Assembly (NCBI GenBank): GCA_025358645.1
Contig: JANYIW010000338.1
Span: 1-51,882 of the forward strand
Source: Bacteroidales bacterium
Lineage (GTDB): Bacteria > Bacteroidota > Bacteroidia > Bacteroidales > VadinHA17
Direction of reading: 5' to 3'
Length of the DNA: 51,882 nucleotides
Shown piece after piece: positions 50,887-51,882 of the stretch (positions are counted from its first letter, which is position 1; the number at the start of each line of letters is the position of its first letter). Position numbers and translations under genes: made by a program. The notes under the pieces were generated by a model. The model worked only from the letters and a program-made list of their open reading frames with translations, did no database searches and was not told where the DNA came from.

Positions 50887-51510
50887 TTATTCAATACCTC
50901 CACTCAAATCCTTTTGTCTTCTTGTAATAAACCAGTCCGCTGTATTTCTGTTCTCATCATTTTCATCAGTGTCTTTTTCCACTTTCCCAATCTCCTCTCC
51001 TGAATAGAGAAACTTATGAATAGCTCTCATTGCGTTAACCAGTTTCTGACCCCAGAAGTTTTCAAAGTTCATCCTGCATTCCCATACAGCATCATTCATC
51101 ACTTCGCCGGTACCGGTCTGATAGAGAAGTAGAAAGTCCTTCATATCCTGGTAAATATCTGCCATATTTTCAGAAATACCTGATACGATATAACCTTCTG
51201 ATTCATTAATTTTTTCATCGAATACCTCCGGATAATCGTTAGCTGTTCCGAATTTTTCTTTAAGAATATCATTAATACTATTCCAGTCAGACTCTGTTAC
51301 AAACTTCTCATTGCCATCCTCAAAAAAAGGATCTAATTGTGGTAAAAGAGAAGCTTTCAGATACAACAGGGGTAAGATACGTTGCAGAATCTTTAGGAAC
51401 TCATCACCTTTGAGCTCTGAGGCATGCTCTGTATATTTGCAGAATTCATTTGCAACAGCCACAAATTCAACCACATTTCTTGAATACACAGGATATGAAC
51501 TGGTCTCCAT
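50887..51510 (-). CDS. DUF5063 domain protein
   Basis: Read from ATG 51510 (METSSYPVYSRNVVEFVAVA), 207 residues; the ATG at 51624 would prepend 38 low-quality residues. The sequence is largely helical and acidic: FCKYTEHASELKGDEFLKIL, LPLLYLKASLLPQLDPFFED, ENMADIYQDMKDFLLLYQTG and WECRMNFENFWGQKLVNAMR. I recognise it as DUF5063, a Bacteroidota-wide family of unknown function usually found directly before the RNase D-like exonuclease, as here. There is no signal peptide or membrane segment, so it is cytoplasmic. The C-terminal 30 residues (EKDTDENDENRNTADW) are charged and probably disordered. Confidence 0.82.
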   Translation of the reverse strand: METSSYPVYSRNVVEFVAVANEFCKYTEHASELKGDEFLKILQRILPLLYLKASLLPQLDPFFEDGNEKFVTESDWNSINDILKEKFGTANDYPEVFDEKINESEGYIVSGISENMADIYQDMKDFLLLYQTGTGEVMNDAVWECRMNFENFWGQKLVNAMRAIHKFLYSGEEIGKVEKDTDENDENRNTADWFITRRQKDLSGGIE

Positions 51511-51882
51511 ATAAATAATCAAATTAAATTTTACCTGATGCCAAAAGTAATAAAAATTGACAGGGAAAGAAACACTTACCGGATCGGACCAGGGTTTATA
51601 GTTTGTAGTTGAACATATCTTCAATGCCTACCGGCAGCAGGCGCGTTGCTTGAGTCATTTTTAGCTAAGCCATCTTGACAACTTCATCTGGAAGAGAAAA
51701 CTCGCGTTCGTCTACCGGGACTTTGCAAATTATTTTATTAATAATACTTTTATACCAGGACCTTCCCATTATGCGACTGTAATTCAATACTTGTGCGACT
51801 TCATTTATTTATTTTCAGTTCAATGAGAACATTTGATTATATTTATACAACTGTATTAAATTACAGTTTTAGATTTTAATAT
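51511..51882. other. Right-edge region with an unrecognised small ORF
   Basis: A minus-strand frame at 51769-51665 encodes 34 residues (MGRSWYKSIINKIICKVPVD then EREFSLPDEVVKMA), and it stays open upstream for about 13 more codons without a start. The composition is protein-like, but I do not recognise it. It may be a gene remnant. The rest is AT-rich, with one GC-rich patch (51628-51645, CTACCGGCAGCAGGCGCG). Confidence 0.3.

Overview
This is a carbohydrate-utilisation island from a member of the Bacteroidota, probably Bacteroidales-like. The evidence is a SusC/SusD pair, many secreted or lipoprotein glycoside hydrolases with short lipobox signal peptides, a DUF5063 gene next to an RNase D-like exonuclease, moderate-to-low GC, and promoter-like TAnnTTTG (-7) boxes. 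I see no tRNA, rRNA, CRISPR array or intact transposase gene.

Layout. (1) 1-24.3 kb is an arabinan/L-arabinose block: the 3' part of ribulokinase (araB), a multidomain GH51, a GH127, a DUF5695-like protein, one SusC/SusD pair bracketed by intrinsic terminators, a BNR beta-propeller protein, a GH146-like enzyme, a second GH51 and a second GH127. Together these can release both alpha- and beta-linked L-arabinofuranose and begin arabinose catabolism in the cytoplasm. (2) 24.4-35.2 kb is a tight same-strand run: GH130 (4-O-beta-mannosyl-glucose phosphorylase type), GPH sugar:cation symporter, cellobiose 2-epimerase type enzyme, GH2, GH9 and an SGNH acetylesterase. The first three, in this order, are the known mannobiose phosphorolysis set, so a beta-(galacto)glucomannan function is appended to the arabinan genes. 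(3) 35.2-36.8 kb holds a hipBA-type toxin-antitoxin pair on the minus strand, with a clear candidate operator. (4) 37.0-43.5 kb holds a lipoprotein aldose 1-epimerase, a Tat-exported Gfo/Idh/MocA protein, a GH3 with a PA14 insert, and a minus-strand GH27 alpha-galactosidase. (5) 43.6-51.9 kb holds two housekeeping-type genes (RsmF-like methyltransferase, MobA-like transferase), a second GH2, a nested repeat island carrying a truncated DUF559 gene, then an RNase D-like exonuclease and a DUF5063 gene.

No dedicated regulator (hybrid two-component sensor, AraC, LacI, ECF sigma/anti-sigma) is visible; HipB is the only DNA-binding protein recognised. No endo-arabinanase (GH43) or endo-mannanase (GH5/GH26) is present, so the locus probably continues outside the window or relies on enzymes elsewhere. 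I found no wholly novel multi-gene system. The most unusual points are the merged arabinan/mannan gene set, the hipBA pair inside it, the DUF5695-like protein, the onion-like nested inverted repeats at 49.6-50.3 kb, and several gene stubs that suggest past gene loss. All functional calls rest on motif recognition, since no database search was possible.
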